A stretch of 64,000 nucleotides of DNA from Micromonospora zamorensis (GTDB lineage: Bacteria; Actinomycetota; Actinomycetes; Mycobacteriales; Micromonosporaceae). Positions 33,056 through 42,685 of the stretch are shown piece by piece; positions within the stretch are counted from its first letter, which is position 1; each line of letters opens with the position of its first letter. The position numbers and the translations under genes were made by a program. The DNA is taken from contig NZ_LT607755.1 in assembly GCF_900090275.1 (NCBI RefSeq), positions 1,612,001-1,676,000 of the forward strand, in the 5' to 3' direction. The notes beneath the pieces were generated by a model. It was given only the letters and a program-made list of their open reading frames with translations. It was not told the origin of the DNA and did no database searches.

Positions 33056-36000
33056 ATGGCCGATTCGTTCGCGCATCTGCACGTGCACACGGAATACTCG
33101 ATGCTCGACGGAGCGGCCCGCCTCAAGGACCTGTTCGCCGAGGCCAAGCGGCTCGGCATGTCCGCCGTGGCGATCACCGACCACGGCAACATGCACGGCG
33201 CGAACGACTTCTACAACCAGGCGATGGCCGCCGGGATCACCCCGATCCTGGGCGTCGAGGCGTACGTGGCGCCGGAGTCGCGCTACCACAAGGCGCGCGT
33301 CAAGTGGGGTCGGCCGGAGCAGAAGAGCGACGACATCTCCGGTAACGGCGCGATCACCCACAAGACGATGTGGGCGAAGAACGCCCGTGGCCTGAAGAAC
33401 CTGTTCACCCTCAACTCGCGCGCGTCCATGGAGGGGCACTACGTCAAGTGGCCCCGGATGGACATGGAGCTGATCGCCGAGCACGCCGAGGGGATCATGG
33501 CCACCACCGGCTGCCCGTCCGGCGCGGTGCAGACCCGGCTGCGGCTGGGCCAGTTCGACGAGGCGCTCAAGGTCGCCGCGAGCTACCAGGACATCTTCGG
33601 CAAGGACAACTACTTCCTGGAGATCATGGATCACGGCCTCTCCATCGAGAGCCGGGTCCGTGAGGGGCTCACCGAGATCGCCCGCAAACTGGACATCCCG
33701 CCGGTGGTCACCAACGACTCGCACTACACCCACGAGGCACAGGCCACCGCCCACGACGTGCTGCTCTGTGTGCAGACCGGCAGCAACATCGACGACCCGA
33801 ACCGGTTCCGGTTCGAGGGTGGCGGTTACTTCATCAAGAGCGCCGACCAGATGCGCGCAGTGGACTCGTCGGAGCTGTGGCAGGAGGGCTGCCGCAACAC
33901 CCTGCTGGTCGCCGAGAAGGTCGACCCGACCGGCATGTTCGAGTTCCACAACCTGATGCCACGCTTCCCGGTGCCCGAGGGGGAGACCGAGGAGTCCTGG
34001 TTCCGCAAGGAGACGTTCGCCGGTCTGGCCCGCCGCTACCCGAACGGCATTCCGGAGGGGCATGTCGTCCAGGCGGAGTACGAGCTGGGCGTCATCAACC
34101 AGATGGGCTTCCCGTCCTACTTCCTCGTGGTCGCCGACTTCATCCAGTGGGCGAAGAACCAGGGCATCGCTGTGGGCCCGGGTCGTGGTTCCGCCGCCGG
34201 GTCGCTCGTCGCGTACGCGCTGGGCATCACCGACCTTGACCCGATCCAGCACGGCCTGATCTTCGAGCGGTTCCTCAACCCCGAGCGGGTCTCGATGCCG
34301 GATGTCGACATCGACTTCGACGAGCGTCGGCGCGGTGAGGTGATCAAGTACGTCACGGACAAGTGGGGTGAGGACAAGGTCGCCCAGATCGCCACCTTCG
34401 GCACGATCAAGGCGAAGGCTGCGATCAAGGACTCGGCCCGGGTCCTCGGCTTCCCGTACGCGGTCGGCGACCGGATCACCAAGGCCATGCCACCGGCGGT
34501 GATGGGCAAGGACATCCCGCTCACCGGCATCTTCGACAACAAGCACCCCCGCTACGCCGAGGCGGGTGAGATCCGCGGCCTGTACGACTCCGACCCGGAC
34601 GTCCGCAAGGTGATCGACACGGCCAAGGGCATCGAGGGGCTGATCCGGCAGACCGGTGTGCACGCCGCCGGCGTCATCATGTCCGCCGAGCCGATCATCG
34701 AGCACATCCCGCTGACCCGGCGGGATGCCGACGGGGCGATCATCACTCAGTTCGACTACCCGACCTGCGAGTCGCTCGGGCTGCTGAAGATGGACTTCCT
34801 CGGCCTGCGCAACCTGACGATCATCGACGACGCGGTCAAGAACATCGAGCTGAACCACGGTCGGAAGCTCGACCTGCTGGGCCTGCCGCTGGACGACAAG
34901 GCCGCGTACGAGCTGCTGGCCCGCGGTGACACCCTGGGCGTGTTCCAGCTCGACGGTGGGCCGATGCGGTCCCTGCTGCGGCTGATGAAGCCGGACAACT
35001 TCGAGGACATCTCCGCCGTCCTGGCCCTGTACCGACCCGGTCCGATGGGCGTCGACTCGCACACCAACTACGCACTGCGCAAGAACAAGCTCCAGGAGAT
35101 CACGCCGATCCACCCGGAGCTGGAAGAGCCGCTGCGGGAGATCCTGGAGCCCACCCACGGCCTGATCGTCTACCAGGAGCAGGTGCAGCGCGCCGCGCAG
35201 ATCCTCGCCGGCTACACCCTCGGCCAGGCGGACCTGCTGCGCCGGGCCATGGGTAAGAAGAAGAAGGAGATCCTCGACAAGGAGTTCATCCCGTTCCGGG
35301 ACGGCTGCCGCGAGCGTGGCTACTCCGACGAGGCGATCCAGGCGGTGTGGGACGTCCTGGTGCCCTTCGCCGGCTACGCCTTCAACAAGGCGCACTCTGC
35401 CGCGTACGGCCTGGTCTCCTACTGGACCGCGTACCTGAAGGCGCACTACCCGGCCGAGTACATGGCGGGGCTGCTGACCAGCGTCGGCGACGACAAGGAC
35501 AAGATGGCGCTCTACCTGGCCGAGTGTCGCCGGATGCGCATCCAGGTGCTGCCGCCGGACGTGAACACCTCGGCCGGGCCGTTCACCCCGGTCGGCAAGG
35601 ACATCCGCTTCGGCCTGGCCGCCGTGCGCAACGTCGGCGCGAACGTCGTCGCCTCGATCATGCGGTGCCGGGAGGAGAAGGGCGACTACGCCGACTTCTA
35701 CGACTTCCTGTCCAAGGTGGACGCGGTGGTCTGCAACAAGAAGACCATCGAATCCTTGATCAAGGCTGGTGCGTTCGACTCGCTGGACCACCCCCGCAAG
35801 GGTCTGCTCGCGGTGCACGCGGACGCCATCGACGCGTACGCCGATGTCAAGCGCAAGGAGGCGGTCGGCCAGTACGACCTGTTCGGCGCCGGCTTCGGAG
35901 ACGCCGACACCGGCAGCACGACGGTGATGCCGATCATCGGCGACAGCGAGTGGGACAAGCGCGACAAGCTGGCCTTCGAGCGCGAGATGCTCGGCCTGTA

Positions 36001-36586
36001 CGTCTCCGACCACCCACTGTTCGGCCTGGAGCACATCCTCAACGCGGCCGCCGACACCACCATCGCCTCCCTGGCCGAGGACGGCGCGGTGCCCGACGGG
36101 GCGGTGGTCACCCTCGCCGGCATCCTGTCCGGTGTGCAGCGCCGGGTCACCAAGCAGGGCCGTGCCTGGGCCTCGGCCACCCTGGAGGACCTGGCCGGTG
36201 GGGTCGAGACGCTGTTCTTCCCCAACACCTACGAGGTGATCGGGCAGTACATCGCCGAGGACGCCATCGTGGTGGTCAAGGGTCGGGTGGACCGCCGCGA
36301 CGACACCCCACGGATCATGGCGATGGACATGTCCATGCCGGATGTCAGCACCAGCGCCACCAACAAGCCGGTCACCCTCACCATCCCGGTGCACCGGTGC
36401 ACACCGCCGCTGGTGGAGAAACTCAAGGAAACCCTGGTGCTGCACCCCGGCGACACCGAGGTGCACGTCAAACTCCAGAACGGTGGGCGCACCACCACCC
36501 TGCGGCTGGGCCCGTTCCGGGTGGCGGCGACGACCGCGCTGATGGGTGACCTGAAGAGCGTCCTCGGCCCGGCCAACGTGAGCTGA
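33056..36586 (+). CDS. dnaE: DNA polymerase III alpha subunit
   Basis: The 1176-aa replicative C-family polymerase. The PHP domain starts the protein ([17 protein letters not shown]) and shows the histidine/aspartate metal-site pattern of actinobacterial DnaE1, where it acts in proofreading. The palm has PDVDIDFDE with catalytic Asp about 418 and 420. The fingers and beta-binding parts follow, with [18 protein letters not shown]. An OB-fold lies near 1000-1070 ([18 protein letters not shown]). Length fits DnaE1 (about 1180 aa) rather than the shorter mutagenic DnaE2, and no imuA/imuB genes are adjacent. The ATG at 33056 begins [15 protein letters not shown] as in other actinobacteria. Confidence 0.97.
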   Translation: MADSFAHLHVHTEYSMLDGAARLKDLFAEAKRLGMSAVAITDHGNMHGANDFYNQAMAAGITPILGVEAYVAPESRYHKARVKWGRPEQKSDDISGNGAITHKTMWAKNARGLKNLFTLNSRASMEGHYVKWPRMDMELIAEHAEGIMATTGCPSGAVQTRLRLGQFDEALKVAASYQDIFGKDNYFLEIMDHGLSIESRVREGLTEIARKLDIPPVVTNDSHYTHEAQATAHDVLLCVQTGSNIDDPNRFRFEGGGYFIKSADQMRAVDSSELWQEGCRNTLLVAEKVDPTGMFEFHNLMPRFPVPEGETEESWFRKETFAGLARRYPNGIPEGHVVQAEYELGVINQMGFPSYFLVVADFIQWAKNQGIAVGPGRGSAAGSLVAYALGITDLDPIQHGLIFERFLNPERVSMPDVDIDFDERRRGEVIKYVTDKWGEDKVAQIATFGTIKAKAAIKDSARVLGFPYAVGDRITKAMPPAVMGKDIPLTGIFDNKHPRYAEAGEIRGLYDSDPDVRKVIDTAKGIEGLIRQTGVHAAGVIMSAEPIIEHIPLTRRDADGAIITQFDYPTCESLGLLKMDFLGLRNLTIIDDAVKNIELNHGRKLDLLGLPLDDKAAYELLARGDTLGVFQLDGGPMRSLLRLMKPDNFEDISAVLALYRPGPMGVDSHTNYALRKNKLQEITPIHPELEEPLREILEPTHGLIVYQEQVQRAAQILAGYTLGQADLLRRAMGKKKKEILDKEFIPFRDGCRERGYSDEAIQAVWDVLVPFAGYAFNKAHSAAYGLVSYWTAYLKAHYPAEYMAGLLTSVGDDKDKMALYLAECRRMRIQVLPPDVNTSAGPFTPVGKDIRFGLAAVRNVGANVVASIMRCREEKGDYADFYDFLSKVDAVVCNKKTIESLIKAGAFDSLDHPRKGLLAVHADAIDAYADVKRKEAVGQYDLFGAGFGDADTGSTTVMPIIGDSEWDKRDKLAFEREMLGLYVSDHPLFGLEHILNAAADTTIASLAEDGAVPDGAVVTLAGILSGVQRRVTKQGRAWASATLEDLAGGVETLFFPNTYEVIGQYIAEDAIVVVKGRVDRRDDTPRIMAMDMSMPDVSTSATNKPVTLTIPVHRCTPPLVEKLKETLVLHPGDTEVHVKLQNGGRTTTLRLGPFRVAATTALMGDLKSVLGPANVS

Positions 36587-36591
36587 CCGGG

Positions 36592-36627
36592 CCGCGGCCC
36601 AGCCGGCGCACACCGGCCGGGCCGCGG
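36592..36627. terminator. Stem-loop between dnaE and the ABC-F gene
   Basis: A 15-bp stem with one mismatch (36592-36606 with 36613-36627) and a 6-nt loop cgcaca lies between the convergent stops. It probably works for both genes. Confidence 0.7.
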
Positions 36628-36638
36628 ACGGCCACCGG

Positions 36639-38276
36639 TCAGTCCCGGTCGGGGGCGCTGATCTCCCGTAGTTGGCCGTCGGCCAACCGCAACCAGCGCT
36701 GCACGCCGATCTCGGCGAGGAACCGTTCGTCGTGGCTGACCACCACGAACGCCCCCTGGTACGCGGACAGCGCGCTCTCCAACTGGGCGACGCTGACCAG
36801 GTCCAGGTTGTTGGTCGGCTCGTCGAGCAGCAGCAGTTGCGGCGCCGGCTCGGCGCAGAGCACACACGCGAGGGTCGCGCGCAGCCGCTCACCGCCGGAG
36901 AGCACCCCGACGGGCAGGTTCACCCGGGAGCCCCGGAACAGGAACCGGGCGAGCAGGTTCATCCGCTGCGCGTCCGGCAGGCTCGGCGCGTACGCGGCGA
37001 AGTTCTCCGCCACCGTGCGGTCGAGGTCCAGCAGGTCCAGCCGCTGCGACAGGTACGCGATCCGCCCGTCGCCGCGTTTCAGCTCGCCGCCGGCCGGTTC
37101 GAGATCACCGTTGACGAGGCGCAGCAGTGTCGACTTGCCGACGCCGTTCGCCCCGGTGAGCGCGATCCGCTCCGGCCCCCGGATCACCAGGTCGGCGCCG
37201 TCGCCGCCGAACAGTTCCCGGTCGTCGAAGCGGGCCCGCATCCCCTGGCCGGAGAAGACCGTGCGCCCGCCGGGGACGGTGGTGTCCGGCAGGTCCACGG
37301 TGATCCGGTCCTCGTCGCGTACCGCCCGGCCGGCCTCGTCGAGGCGCGCCTGGGCCGAACCGACCCGGTTGGAGTGGGTTTCCTGCGCCCGGCCCGCCGA
37401 CTCCTGCGCACTGCGCTTCAGCCCACCGGCCACGATCCGCGCCAGGCCGGCGTTCTTGAGGTTCTTCGAGGCGTTGCTGGCCCGCCGGTCGGCCCGCTCC
37501 CGGGCCTGCTGCATCTCCCGCTTCTCCCGCTTGACCTCCTGCTCGGCGTTGCGCAGGTTGCTCTCGGCCACCTCCCGCGCCGCCTGCACCGCCTCGGTGT
37601 ACGCGGTGAAGTTGCCCCCGTACCAGCGGATTTCCCCGCGGTCCAGCTCGGCGATGCGGTCCATCCGGTCCAGCAGTTCCCGGTCGTGGCTGACCAGCAG
37701 CAGGCAGCCGGACCAGTCGGTGAGCACGTCGTAGAGCTTGTGCCGAGACTCCAGGTCCAGGTTGTTGGTCGGCTCGTCGAGCAGCAGCACGTCCGGGCGG
37801 CGCAGCAGTTGCGCCGCCAGACCGAGGGAGACCACCTGGCCGCCGCTGAGGGTGTGCAGCCGCCGGTCGAGTGACAGCTCACCGAGGCCGAGCCGGTCCA
37901 GCTCGGCACGGGTGCGTTCCTCGATGTCCCAGTCGTCGCCGATCGTGGCGAAGTGCGCCTCGCTGGCGTCGCCGGCCTCGATGGCGTGCAGGGCCGCGAT
38001 CCGCTCGGCGACGCCGAGGACCTGCGCCACGGTCAGGTCGCCGACCAGCGGCAGGGTCTGCGGGAGGTAGCCGAGCAGGCCGTCGACGGTGACGCTGCCG
38101 CCGCTGGGCCGCAGCTCCCCGGCGATCAGCCGCAGCAGGGTGCTCTTGCCGGCGCCGTTGGGCGCGACCAGGCCGGTGCGCCCGCCCGGGACGGTGAAGG
38201 ACAGCTCCGAGAAGACCGGGGTGTCGTCCGGCCAGGAGAAGGACAGGTTCGAGCAGACGATGAACGCATCAGACAT
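36639..38276 (-). CDS. ABC-F family ATPase (possible ribosome-protection protein)
   Basis: A 545-aa cytoplasmic protein with two ABC domains and no TM segment. The first has Walker A APNGAGKST, signature TLSGGQ and Walker B VLLLDEPTNNLDLES. The second has TGANGVGKST, VLSGGERLRA and LLLLDEPTNNLDLVS. Between them lies a long Arg/Lys/Glu-rich interdomain linker (about 245-330), the part that reaches into the ribosome in antibiotic-resistance ABC-Fs such as MsrE and Vga. Housekeeping or resistance type cannot be decided from sequence. The long leader with a 9-codon peptide favours antibiotic-inducible control. ATG at 38276 has gaggtcactcgc upstream. Confidence 0.9.
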   Translation of the reverse strand: MSDAFIVCSNLSFSWPDDTPVFSELSFTVPGGRTGLVAPNGAGKSTLLRLIAGELRPSGGSVTVDGLLGYLPQTLPLVGDLTVAQVLGVAERIAALHAIEAGDASEAHFATIGDDWDIEERTRAELDRLGLGELSLDRRLHTLSGGQVVSLGLAAQLLRRPDVLLLDEPTNNLDLESRHKLYDVLTDWSGCLLLVSHDRELLDRMDRIAELDRGEIRWYGGNFTAYTEAVQAAREVAESNLRNAEQEVKREKREMQQARERADRRASNASKNLKNAGLARIVAGGLKRSAQESAGRAQETHSNRVGSAQARLDEAGRAVRDEDRITVDLPDTTVPGGRTVFSGQGMRARFDDRELFGGDGADLVIRGPERIALTGANGVGKSTLLRLVNGDLEPAGGELKRGDGRIAYLSQRLDLLDLDRTVAENFAAYAPSLPDAQRMNLLARFLFRGSRVNLPVGVLSGGERLRATLACVLCAEPAPQLLLLDEPTNNLDLVSVAQLESALSAYQGAFVVVSHDERFLAEIGVQRWLRLADGQLREISAPDRD

Positions 38277-38405
38277 GCGAGTGACCTCAAAGGGTGGGGT
38301 GGGCGCGCCTAGGTCGCCCGACGACAACGGGAACCGGTGGAACGACGGCATGGCCTCGGCGGCTGCGCCTACGCGCGCCGAACCGATGGCCGAACACATC
38401 CGGTC

Positions 38406-38435
38406 TCACCCGGAGATGTCGTCGTCACCCGCCAT
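38406..38435 (-). CDS. Candidate 9-aa leader peptide of the ABC-F gene (MAGDDDISG)
   Basis: ATG at 38435, stop TGA at 38406. A ribosome-binding site gggag sits 7 nt upstream of the ATG, better than that of many large genes here. The peptide is strongly acidic (three Asp in a row). Ribosome stalling on such a short upstream frame could control read-through into the ABC-F gene 129 nt downstream. Inferred only. Confidence 0.45.
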   Translation of the reverse strand: MAGDDDISG

Positions 38436-38538
38436 GTCTGGTCTCCCTGGTCGTGCCACCAACCCAACTCGGCCAAGTCTAACAACGGATCTTCACCCCG
38501 CCACCGGGTTCCCGCCGACCACCACCGTCGCGACGGCG

Positions 38539-38634
38539 CCCATCGTCAAGATCCGCGCAACATCAGGGATGTTGCTGTCTCACGCGTGCCGGAGGCAGCA
38601 ACAACAGGGAAGTTGCTCGGATCTTGACGATGGG
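38539..38634. terminator. Large inverted repeat with nested hairpins
   Basis: cccatcgtcaagatccg (38539-38555) matches its complement at 38618-38634 perfectly, and after one mismatch gcaac/gttgc continues the stem. Inside, gcaacatc/gatgttgc (38557-38564 and 38568-38575) forms a second hairpin with loop agg. It follows the leftward response regulator gene at 38713 and likely ends that operon. Confidence 0.7.
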
Positions 38635-38661
38635 GGCGGGGCGGGGCGGGGCGGGGCGGGG
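38632..38661 (+). repeat. G-tract array (ggggc)n, G-quadruplex candidate
   Basis: Six consecutive G-runs of 4-5 separated by single C lie on the + strand, followed by ggcgc repeats to about 38710. On the + strand this could fold as a G-quadruplex. It is the template strand for the leftward regulator operon that ends here. Confidence 0.7.
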
Positions 38662-38712
38662 CGGCGCGGCGCGGCGCGGGGCGGCGCCGGGCGGGGCGGC
38701 GCGCGGGGTCGC

Positions 38713-39408
38713 TCAGCGGGGTCGGTATTCGACTTCGGGGCGGCCGGGGGTGCCGTAGCGGGGGCTGCGGGCCGCCCGGTCGACGGTCACCAGATATTCC
38801 AGGTATCGGCGGGCGGTCACCCGGGAGATGCCGGTCAGCCCGCTCACCTCGGTCGCGGACAGCCCCGCCTGGGCGCCGGCCCCGTCGGTGAGGGCGGCGC
38901 GTACCCGATTGAGGGTCTGCGCGTCGAGCCCCTTGGGCAGGCTGTGTCCGGCGGTGCCGCGCAGGGTGGCGAACATCCGGTCCACGTCGTGCTGGGCGGC
39001 CACCTCGCCGTCGGCGAGGGCCTGCGCGCGGTAGTCCGCGTACCGCTCCAGCTTGTCGCGAAACGCGGCGAACGTGAACGGTTTGAGCAGGTAGTGGGTC
39101 ACCCCGAGGGACACCGCGGTGCGCACCACCGCCAGGTCCCGCGCGGAGGTCACCGCGAGCACGTCGACGCTGCTGCCGGCCGCGCGCAGCGCCCGGCAGA
39201 CGTCCAGGCCGTGCAGGTCGGGCAGCCGAAAATCCAGGAGTACGAGGTCGACGTCGCCGCCGTCGTTGGCGCGCAGGGCAGCCATCGCCGCCCGCGCGGT
39301 GTGCGCCACGCCGACCACCACGAACCCGGGAACCCGTTCGGTGTACGCGGAATGGGCCTCGGCGAGCAGCGGCTCGTCCTCGACGACCAGCACGCGGATG
39401 TCGGTCAC
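38713..39408 (-). CDS. CitB/DctR-like response regulator
   Basis: A 231-aa regulator. The receiver domain covers residues 1-120 with E10-D11, phospho-acceptor D59 in LVLLDFRLPDLHG and the lysine in YLLKPFTF. The C-terminal helix-turn-helix of the CitB/DcuR class covers about 165-225 (GLSATEVSGLTGISRVTARRYLEYL). In this class the partner kinase senses di- or tricarboxylates outside the cell. The GTG start overlaps the kinase stop (GTGA). dctA, transcribed away from the kinase gene, is the expected target. Confidence 0.93.
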   Translation of the reverse strand: MTDIRVLVVEDEPLLAEAHSAYTERVPGFVVVGVAHTARAAMAALRANDGGDVDLVLLDFRLPDLHGLDVCRALRAAGSSVDVLAVTSARDLAVVRTAVSLGVTHYLLKPFTFAAFRDKLERYADYRAQALADGEVAAQHDVDRMFATLRGTAGHSLPKGLDAQTLNRVRAALTDGAGAQAGLSATEVSGLTGISRVTARRYLEYLVTVDRAARSPRYGTPGRPEVEYRPR

Positions 39409-40991
39409 GACCGCTCACCTCCACCGGGCAGGCGGACGGTGAACAGGCTGCCGCCGTCGTCCGAGCGAGTCACCTCGGCGCTGCCGCCGTGCCGGCGGAC
39501 CACCTGCCCGACCAGCGCCAGACCGAGGCCGCGGCCGGTGCTCTTGGTGGACCAGCCACGCCGGAACGCGTCGGCCACCCGCTCCGGGGCCAGCCCGGGG
39601 CCGCTGTCCGCGACCCGGATCACCAGCTCGTCGTCGACGGCGCCGACGAAGACCCGCACCCGGCGTGGCGCCGGCGTGCCGGCCACCGCCTCCAGGGCGT
39701 TGTCGACCAGGTTGCCGACCACGGTGAGCAGGTCGCCGCTCGGCAGTGGGCTGTCGTCGAGGCGGCAGTCCGGCTCGATGACCAGGTCCACCCCGCGTTC
39801 GCCGGCCCGCGCGGACTTGCCCAGCAGCAGCGCGGCCAACGCGGGCTCGGTCACGGCGCCGACCACCCGGTCGGTGAGCTGCTGGGCGAGGGCCAGGTCC
39901 CGGGTGCCGAGCCGGACGGCCTCGTCGGCGCGTCCCAACTCGACCAGGGTCAGCACGGTGTGCAGCCGGTTGGCCGACTCGTGGGTCTGCGCCTGCAACG
40001 CCTCGGTCAGCGCGCGCACCGAGTCCAGCTCGCTGGCCAGCGTGCGCAGCTCGGTCTGGTCGCGCAGGGTCAGCACGGTGCCGAGCACCGCGCCCTCGAA
40101 GCGGGTGGTCCGCTGGTTGGCCACGAGCACCCGGTCGCCGGCGACGATCGGCTCGTCGCGGGCGTCGCGCCCGGAGCCGAGCAACTCGGCCGCCGCTGGC
40201 GGCAGGTCGATCCCGGCGACCGGTTGGTCGATCACCGGCGTGTCCGCGTCGAGCCCCAGCAGTCGGCGTCCCTCGTCGTTGACCAGTGCCACCCGCCGGT
40301 CGGTGGTCAGCACGACGAGACCTTCGCGGACGGAGTGCAGGACCGCGTCGTAGTACTCGTACATGCGGGTCATCTGCGCCGGCCCCAAACCGTGCGTCTG
40401 GCGGCGAAGTCGGCGACTGAGCAGCCAGGAGCCGGTCGCGGCGAGCGCCAGGGCCGGCGCGGCGACACCGAACAGCACCGGCAACTGGCCGAGCAGCTTG
40501 CGGTTGATGGCGCGGGTGGTGATGCCCACCGAGACCAGACCGACGATGCGCCGCTGCTCGTCGTACACCGGAACCACCGCCCGCACCGACTCGCCGAGCG
40601 TCCCGACGTTGGTGGTGGTGAACGCGCGACCCGCCAGGGCGGGGCCGATGTCGCCGACGAACGGCTCGCCGATCCGCTCCCGGGTGGGGTGCGAGAAACG
40701 GGTGCGGTCGGGGGCCATCACCACCACGAAGTCGGTGCCCGTCGCCTCCCGGGTCGCTTCGGCGTACGGCTGGAGGATGCTGGCCGGGTCGGCGGTCGCG
40801 AGGGCCGCGCGGACGTCGGGGGAGCCGGCCACGGTCTGCGCCACCGCGAGCACCTCCTCCTGCGCGGCCTGGCGGGAGTCGCTGCGGGCCAGCCAGACGG
40901 CGCCCGCCGCGCCGGCCAGCACGAGCAGCGTCACCACCACCGCCTGGAGGGCGAAGAGTTGCGCCGCGATGCTCCACTGGCGTCGGGCCAC
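39405..40991 (-). CDS. CitA/DcuS-like sensor histidine kinase
   Basis: A 528-aa membrane kinase. TM1 is at about 8-34. An extracellular PDC/PAS-type sensor of ~140 residues follows, with DFVVVMAPDRTRFSHPTRERIGEP seen in part and VSVGITTRAI. TM2 is at about 172-195. A cytoplasmic PAS follows (REGLVVLTTDRRVALVNDEG), then the DcuS-type His box ANRLHTVLTLVELG and HATPase (NLVDNALEA, DSGPGLAPE, GRGLGLALV). GTG at 40991 with aggagg 8 nt upstream was chosen. A longer frame to 41075 enters the promoter region. It is divergent from dctA, 100 nt apart. Confidence 0.92.
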   Translation of the reverse strand: MARRQWSIAAQLFALQAVVVTLLVLAGAAGAVWLARSDSRQAAQEEVLAVAQTVAGSPDVRAALATADPASILQPYAEATREATGTDFVVVMAPDRTRFSHPTRERIGEPFVGDIGPALAGRAFTTTNVGTLGESVRAVVPVYDEQRRIVGLVSVGITTRAINRKLLGQLPVLFGVAAPALALAATGSWLLSRRLRRQTHGLGPAQMTRMYEYYDAVLHSVREGLVVLTTDRRVALVNDEGRRLLGLDADTPVIDQPVAGIDLPPAAAELLGSGRDARDEPIVAGDRVLVANQRTTRFEGAVLGTVLTLRDQTELRTLASELDSVRALTEALQAQTHESANRLHTVLTLVELGRADEAVRLGTRDLALAQQLTDRVVGAVTEPALAALLLGKSARAGERGVDLVIEPDCRLDDSPLPSGDLLTVVGNLVDNALEAVAGTPAPRRVRVFVGAVDDELVIRVADSGPGLAPERVADAFRRGWSTKSTGRGLGLALVGQVVRRHGGSAEVTRSDDGGSLFTVRLPGGGERS

Positions 40992-41091
40992 CTCCACCAC
41001 CTCCTCATTGCGCCGCTGCCGTTGTCTCCTCAGCGGTGAACAGAATGACCGCAAGGCTGTCAACGGGTGAGACACGCTTCACATTGTCGAC

Positions 41092-42483
41092 ATGGACACC
41101 ACCGCATCCACCACCTCACCGGCGTCCCCGGCCCGCCGGGACCGTACCCGTTACCTGTACATCGCTGTCATCGTGGCCGTGCTCGCCGGCATCGTGGTTG
41201 GCCTGGTGGCCCCCGATTTCGGCAAGGAACTCAAGCCGATCGGCACCGGCTTCGTCAACCTGATCAAGATGATGATCAGCCCGGTCATCTTCTGCACCAT
41301 CGTGCTCGGCGTCGGGTCCGTCCGGCAGGCCGCGAAGGTCGGCAAGGTCGGCGGCCTCGCCCTCGGCTACTTCCTCACCATGTCGACAGTGGCGCTCGCC
41401 ATCGGCCTGGTCGTCGGCAACCTCATCCACCCCGGCTCCGGCCTGAACCTGGGCTCGGACCTCGCGGGCGCGGGCAAGGCCGCCGCCGGTGACGAAGCCG
41501 CCAGTACGACGGAGTTCCTGCTCGGGATCATCCCGACCACGATGCTGTCCGCGCTCACCGAGGGCGAGGTCCTCCAGACGCTGCTGGTGGCCCTGCTGGT
41601 CGGTTTCGCCGTCCAGGCAATGGGCCGGCGCGGCGAGCCGGTGCTCGGCGCGATCGCCGTCATCCAGCGCGTCGTCTTCAAGGTCCTCGCCATGATCATG
41701 TGGCTGGCGCCGGTCGGTGCGTTCGGTGCCATGGCCGCCGTGGTCGGCGCGACCGGGGTGGACGCGCTCAAGAGTCTCGCCCAGATCATGCTGGGCTTCT
41801 ACGCGACCTGTCTGATCTTCGTGCTGGTGTTCCTCGGCGCGCTGCTCTGGTTCGTGGCCCGGATCTCGATCTTCTCGCTGCTGCGTTACCTCGGCCGGGA
41901 GTTCCTGCTGATCCTGTCGACCTCGTCGTCGGAGTCGGCCCTGCCGCGGCTGATCGCGAAGATGGAGCACTTCGGGGTGAGCAAGCCGGTCGTCGGCATC
42001 ACGGTGCCGACCGGGTACTCGTTCAACCTGGACGGCACGGCGATCTACCTGACGATGGCGTCGCTGTTCATCGCCGAGGCAATGGGCAACCCGCTCTCCA
42101 TCGGCGAGCAGGTGTCGCTGCTGCTGTTCATGATCATCGCGTCGAAGGGTGCGGCGGGCGTGACCGGCGCGGGCATCGCGACGCTGGCCGGTGGGCTCCA
42201 GTCGCACCGACCGGACCTCGTCGACGGTGTCGGGCTGATCGTGGGCATCGACCGGTTCATGTCGGAGGCCCGCGCGCTGACCAACTTCGCGGGCAACGCC
42301 GTGGCGACCGTGCTGGTCGGAACGTGGACCGGCGAGTTCGACCGGGACCGGGCGGTCGGGGTGCTCAGGGGCGACGACCCGTTCGACGAGGCCACGATGC
42401 TCGACGAGCACGACGACGCCGACGAGACGGCCGCTGCGCGTTCCGATGAGGAGAAGCCCGCGACGGCGGGAGCGCCAGCCTGA
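41092..42483 (+). CDS. dctA: C4-dicarboxylate:cation symporter (DAACS family)
   Basis: A 463-aa inner-membrane transporter with the glutamate-transporter-homologue fold, importing succinate, fumarate and malate with H+ or Na+. Characteristic sequences are the serine-rich loop STSSSESALPRLI, TGYSFNLDGTAIYLTM and GAAGVTGAGIATLAG, with eight TM helices and two re-entrant loops. The last ~40 residues form a hydrophilic acidic tail. The CitAB/DcuSR-like pair divergent from it is the likely regulator. A 13-bp perfect terminator hairpin follows at 42503-42533. Confidence 0.95.
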   Translation: MDTTASTTSPASPARRDRTRYLYIAVIVAVLAGIVVGLVAPDFGKELKPIGTGFVNLIKMMISPVIFCTIVLGVGSVRQAAKVGKVGGLALGYFLTMSTVALAIGLVVGNLIHPGSGLNLGSDLAGAGKAAAGDEAASTTEFLLGIIPTTMLSALTEGEVLQTLLVALLVGFAVQAMGRRGEPVLGAIAVIQRVVFKVLAMIMWLAPVGAFGAMAAVVGATGVDALKSLAQIMLGFYATCLIFVLVFLGALLWFVARISIFSLLRYLGREFLLILSTSSSESALPRLIAKMEHFGVSKPVVGITVPTGYSFNLDGTAIYLTMASLFIAEAMGNPLSIGEQVSLLLFMIIASKGAAGVTGAGIATLAGGLQSHRPDLVDGVGLIVGIDRFMSEARALTNFAGNAVATVLVGTWTGEFDRDRAVGVLRGDDPFDEATMLDEHDDADETAAARSDEEKPATAGAPA

Positions 42484-42502
42484 CCATTGGTTGCCAGCGG
42501 CC

Positions 42503-42533
42503 GGGCAGCGTCGGCAGGATGCCGACGCTGCCC
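42503..42533 (+). terminator. Terminator after dctA
   Basis: gggcagcgtcggc (42503-42515) pairs perfectly with gccgacgctgccc (42521-42533) around loop aggat, 20 nt after the stop codon. It marks the left edge of the high-G+C backbone before the low-G+C island. Confidence 0.8.
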
Positions 42534-42685
42534 ACTTCGCAGACCTATCCAGTTGCGCAAGTCAGCCGTGCTACCGGCGGTGAAGCCGTGACAGGTCAGC
42601 GGAGGGCAGCACAATGGAGAGTCAGTGGGGGGCGAATACTTCTCGGGCCGGCTCGGGGCAGCCTTCGGTCTCTAACCGAAACGGC

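Larger units (their letters stand above)
38277..38712 (-). promoter_or_regulatory. Leader and intergenic region upstream of the ABC-F gene
   Basis: These 436 nt hold, in leftward order, the G-tract array (38632-38661), the large inverted repeat 38539-38634, a 9-codon leader peptide (38406-38435) and 129 nt between it and the ABC-F start. I see no other gene. The arrangement resembles leaders of inducible ABC-F resistance genes. Confidence 0.5.

Noticed and set aside
32918..36892. A 1324-codon leftward frame opposite dnaE
   Set aside because: It is the antisense of dnaE with the low-complexity composition typical of mirror frames. No domain is visible.
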